Below are positions 61,540 to 64,000 of a stretch of 64,000 nucleotides of DNA, one piece after another (positions within the stretch are counted from its first letter, which is position 1; every line of letters starts with the position of its first letter). Origin of the DNA: Halioglobus sp. GTDB lineage: Bacteria > Pseudomonadota > Gammaproteobacteria > Pseudomonadales > Halieaceae. Location of the stretch: NCBI GenBank assembly GCA_028825045.1, contig JAPKAY010000001.1:62001-126000 (forward strand). Reading direction: 5' to 3'. The notes beneath the pieces were generated by a model. That model ran no database searches and was not told the origin of the DNA. It saw only the letters and a list, made by a program, of their open reading frames with translations. Made by a program: the position numbers and the translations under genes.

Positions 61540-62055
61540 TCAGGCCTTACGTTTGCTCGTGGCGGATTTTTTGCGAGTCGGTGCCTTTTTTACAGCGGGT
61601 TCTTTCTTCGTCGCGGAGGCTTTTTTACTGACCGGTTTTCGAGTCGCTGTTTTCTTTTTGCGAGCGGGACTTGGCGCGGACGCGGACTTTCCTGCGCCAG
61701 CTTCAGCAAGGGCTTTACTTAAGCGATCTACTTTTCTGGAGAGTTGATCGACCTTCTTTTGCAGGGCGGCCAGGTCTTCATTGCGGGCGGGGCGTTGCAT
61801 CTGAAAATTGTCACGCACACGGCCAATACGTTCTTCCACCGAATGTCGCGCGGTGGCAGTGGTCTCTCGAGCTTCTTCTTCCAGCGCGGTACCGGCTTTT
61901 ACAAGTTCGCGAAACAGTTTTGGCGGTTCCATGGCTTTTTCAAGTCTGCCTTGCGCTTCCTCTACTGCCTTGCCATAGGCTCCGATCCCGGCAAGCCAGA
62001 TATTCTTGGCGATTTCGCCGGCTTTGTCAGTCACCTTGTTCTTGTCATCGCTCAT
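61540..62055 (-). CDS. Phasin family protein with C-terminal Lys/Ala-rich (PhaF-like) tail
   Basis: IAKNIWLAGIGAYGKAVEEAQ...; tail PARKKKTATRKPVSKKASATKKEPAVKKAPTRKKSATSKRKA. Confidence 0.87.
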   Translation of the reverse strand: MSDDKNKVTDKAGEIAKNIWLAGIGAYGKAVEEAQGRLEKAMEPPKLFRELVKAGTALEEEARETTATARHSVEERIGRVRDNFQMQRPARNEDLAALQKKVDQLSRKVDRLSKALAEAGAGKSASAPSPARKKKTATRKPVSKKASATKKEPAVKKAPTRKKSATSKRKA

Positions 62056-62123
62056 GCCACCAGCCCTCCTATTGTGTGGGGTACCGTTCCCGGCAATGTG
62101 ATGTATTAAACCAGATTAGCGGA

Positions 62124-62151
62124 CAAAAAAAAGGGGCCACATAGTGGCCCC
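62124..62151 (-). terminator. Intrinsic terminator downstream of the 62200-62646 gene
   Basis: GGGGCCAC-ATA-GTGGCCCC preceded on + by an A-tract (U-tract on minus). Confidence 0.8.
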
Positions 62152-62199
62152 AAAAAGTTCCCTGATAGACCGGGATAATTGGTTCTGGATGGTTTCCGC

Positions 62200-62646
62200 T
62201 TAGGCTGCGGACTTGAAGCTGACTGATTGCTTCAGGTCGTCAAGGCGCGCCTTAACTTTTTTCAGCTGCTTCTCAAGTTTTTTGCGATCAGTCAGGCTGT
62301 CCAACTGCTTAGGCAGTTCGATGTCCCCAATAGCCCCTTTTGCGTCTTTCTCGAGCTTCTCGCCGCGCTTAACCAGTGCCTTGTAAGCCTTGTCAGCATC
62401 TTTGCGACGAGTTTCCATGCGGGTCTGGAGTGTTTCGAACTGCTCTTGTGCCTGGTCGTAGGCTTTGCCGTAGAAACCGAGGCTTGCCAAAAATGCTTTG
62501 CGACCGGTTTCTTGGGCGCGTGCGGCTTTCTTCGGTGCTGCTCGCTTGGCGGCGGGCTTGCGCTTGGCAGCTGGCTTGCGCTTTGCTGCGGTCTTACGCT
62601 TAGCAGTGGTTTTAGGTTGAGCTTTAACTTTACGTGGTTCGGCCAT
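62200..62646 (-). CDS. Phasin-like/coiled-coil protein with N-terminal Lys/Ala/Pro-rich tail
   Basis: N-terminal KTTAKRKTAAKRKPAAKRKPAAKRAAPKKAA, then KAFLASLGFYGKAYDQAQEQFETLQTRMETRRKD. Confidence 0.7.
   Translation of the reverse strand: MAEPRKVKAQPKTTAKRKTAAKRKPAAKRKPAAKRAAPKKAARAQETGRKAFLASLGFYGKAYDQAQEQFETLQTRMETRRKDADKAYKALVKRGEKLEKDAKGAIGDIELPKQLDSLTDRKKLEKQLKKVKARLDDLKQSVSFKSAA
62543..62614 (-). repeat. Four degenerate 18-bp tandem units coding the KRKPAA-type repeats
   Basis: cgcttggcggcgggcttg / cgcttggcagctggcttg / cgctttgctgcggtctta / cgcttagcagtggtttta. Confidence 0.8.
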
Positions 62647-62918
62647 GGTTTAACTCCTCAAAAGCAGAAAAGATAAGTGGGTGTTCCCACCAGTTCGGGC
62701 TGAGATTACGGCGTTTTTCTAGAATAAACATACTAATAAAAGCTGCCATATTGACGATCTGCCTCAATTTGACTGTTGCGGGCCTCTAGCTGCACTGAAA
62801 CAGCTATCGTTTATTGAAGTCCCTTGGCAGTGGCGGGTTCGCCCAATGCGGCAAAATTTGGTCTGGACTAGCGCTGGCTGGTGTAGACTGATTGCCGGTT
62901 AGAAAGGAAGGGAAAGTT

Positions 62919-64000
62919 ATGGTGCTTACACGGGCTCGCAAAGGAATATCAGCATTGCTGGTGTTAGTCCTGGGCAGTGGCCTGTCTTACGCATTGTTAG
63001 TGGGAAAGCCCCGCCCCGAGCCAGAAACCCCGGTGGAAGTTGCAATACCCAGTGTTGAGGTGGTGGTGGCTGCTCCGGCTGTTCGTTCACTGTCGGTAGA
63101 AACACAGGGTACGGTGCGCCCGCTGCGCGAAATAAAGCTGGTGAGTCAGGTGGGCGGCAGAGTGGAGTATGTATCGCCTCGCTTTGCGCAGGGGGGATTC
63201 TTTGGCGCAGATGAAGCCCTGGTGAAGGTGGAGGATATCGACTACCAATTTGTGATTGCCCGCGCAGAATCCCAGGTTGCGGCTGCGGAACAGCGGGTCG
63301 CCGAAGAGGAGGGGCGCGCATTACAGGCCAAACGAGAATGGCGGGACTTAGGTAGTGATCAGGGGAATGCACTTTTTTTGCGCAAGCCGCAGTTAGCTTC
63401 GGCGCAGGCAGCTCTGAAGGCATCTGAGGCGGATCTTGCCTCAGCCCAGCTGGATCTTTCCCGCACCACGATTTCCGCCCCCTTTAATGGCCGAGTTTCG
63501 GATAAGTCAGTCGATATAGGCCAATTCATCGCACCCGGTGCAGTCATTGCAACGGTTTACGACACCGATGTGGCGCAGGTGCGGTTACCACTCACCGATA
63601 GACAGGTAGCGCTGTTGGATTTGCCGCTGAATTACGACAATGAATCACCTGGCGCAGTGAGTGGGGCCCATGTGCTTTTACGCACACAATTCGCTAACCA
63701 GGAGTGGGAGTGGCAGGGACGCTTGGTGCGCACGGATGCCAGTATCGATGAGGACAGCCGCGTGGTTTATGCCGTTGCGGAAATTGAGAAGCCATTTGCT
63801 CGAGACCCCAGTAGTGAGAGGCCGCCATTATCTCCGGGTCTATTTGTCAGTGCCATCATAAGCGGCCGTCAGTTGCCGCAGATAACACATTTACCCCGAT
63901 CCGCGTTGCGCAGCGATGATTCAGTGATGATTGTAGACAACGAGCAACGAGCAAGGCCCCGTCCAGTGCAAGTGCTGCAGAGCGATAACAGCCATGTGTG
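62919..64000 (+). CDS. RND-type efflux periplasmic adaptor (HlyD/MFP family), truncated by the window end
   Basis: Translated from ATG at 62919: MVLTRARKGISALLVLVLGSGLSYALLVGKPRPEPETPVEVAIPSVEVVVAAPAVRSLSVETQGTVRPLREIKLVSQVGGRVEYVSPRF...LDLSRTTISAPFNGRVSDKSVDIGQFIAPGAVIATVYDTD. No stop before 64000, hence absent from the ORF track. Confidence 0.9.
   Translation, partial: MVLTRARKGISALLVLVLGSGLSYALLVGKPRPEPETPVEVAIPSVEVVVAAPAVRSLSVETQGTVRPLREIKLVSQVGGRVEYVSPRFAQGGFFGADEALVKVEDIDYQFVIARAESQVAAAEQRVAEEEGRALQAKREWRDLGSDQGNALFLRKPQLASAQAALKASEADLASAQLDLSRTTISAPFNGRVSDKSVDIGQFIAPGAVIATVYDTDVAQVRLPLTDRQVALLDLPLNYDNESPGAVSGAHVLLRTQFANQEWEWQGRLVRTDASIDEDSRVVYAVAEIEKPFARDPSSERPPLSPGLFVSAIISGRQLPQITHLPRSALRSDDSVMIVDNEQRARPRPVQVLQSDNSHV

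Overview
Gene-dense chromosomal window with typical gammaproteobacterial gene order. The lineage (possibly Halieaceae/Cellvibrionales-like) is an impression from gene content only, not tested. Most of it is conserved housekeeping: mltD, truA, rep, a beta-oxidation pair, torF-like porin/glnK/amtB, lptM/lysA/dapF/DUF484/xerC/HAD, cyaY, argH, hemCDXY, ubiD, rho, trxA, an ABC-F gene, rsd, dsbB, acpH, gshA, pilU, moaA, peroxiredoxin and phasins. The right edge cuts an RND/HlyD-type periplasmic adaptor gene (62919 to end), which the ORF track does not list because it has no stop in the window. I saw no rRNA, tRNA, CRISPR array, transposase, prophage or clear defence island. The observations most worth a second look are: (i) a lipoprotein frame just after amtB (22653-22862) interrupted by three in-frame TAG codons, which on read-through regains a SHOCT-like C-terminus; (ii) a compact MoxR / VWA / zinc-ribbon-TM / DUF1631 / PilZ operon, with an internally duplicated C-terminal module in the DUF1631 protein; (iii) a sigma-54-type -24/-12 element upstream of the porin-glnK-amtB unit; (iv) two neighbouring phasin-like genes with basic histone-H1-like tails on opposite ends; (v) a TVP38/TMEM64 + FAD disulfide-oxidoreductase fusion. 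I did not find a clearly new multi-gene system. All family names are from motif recognition and memory, not database searches.
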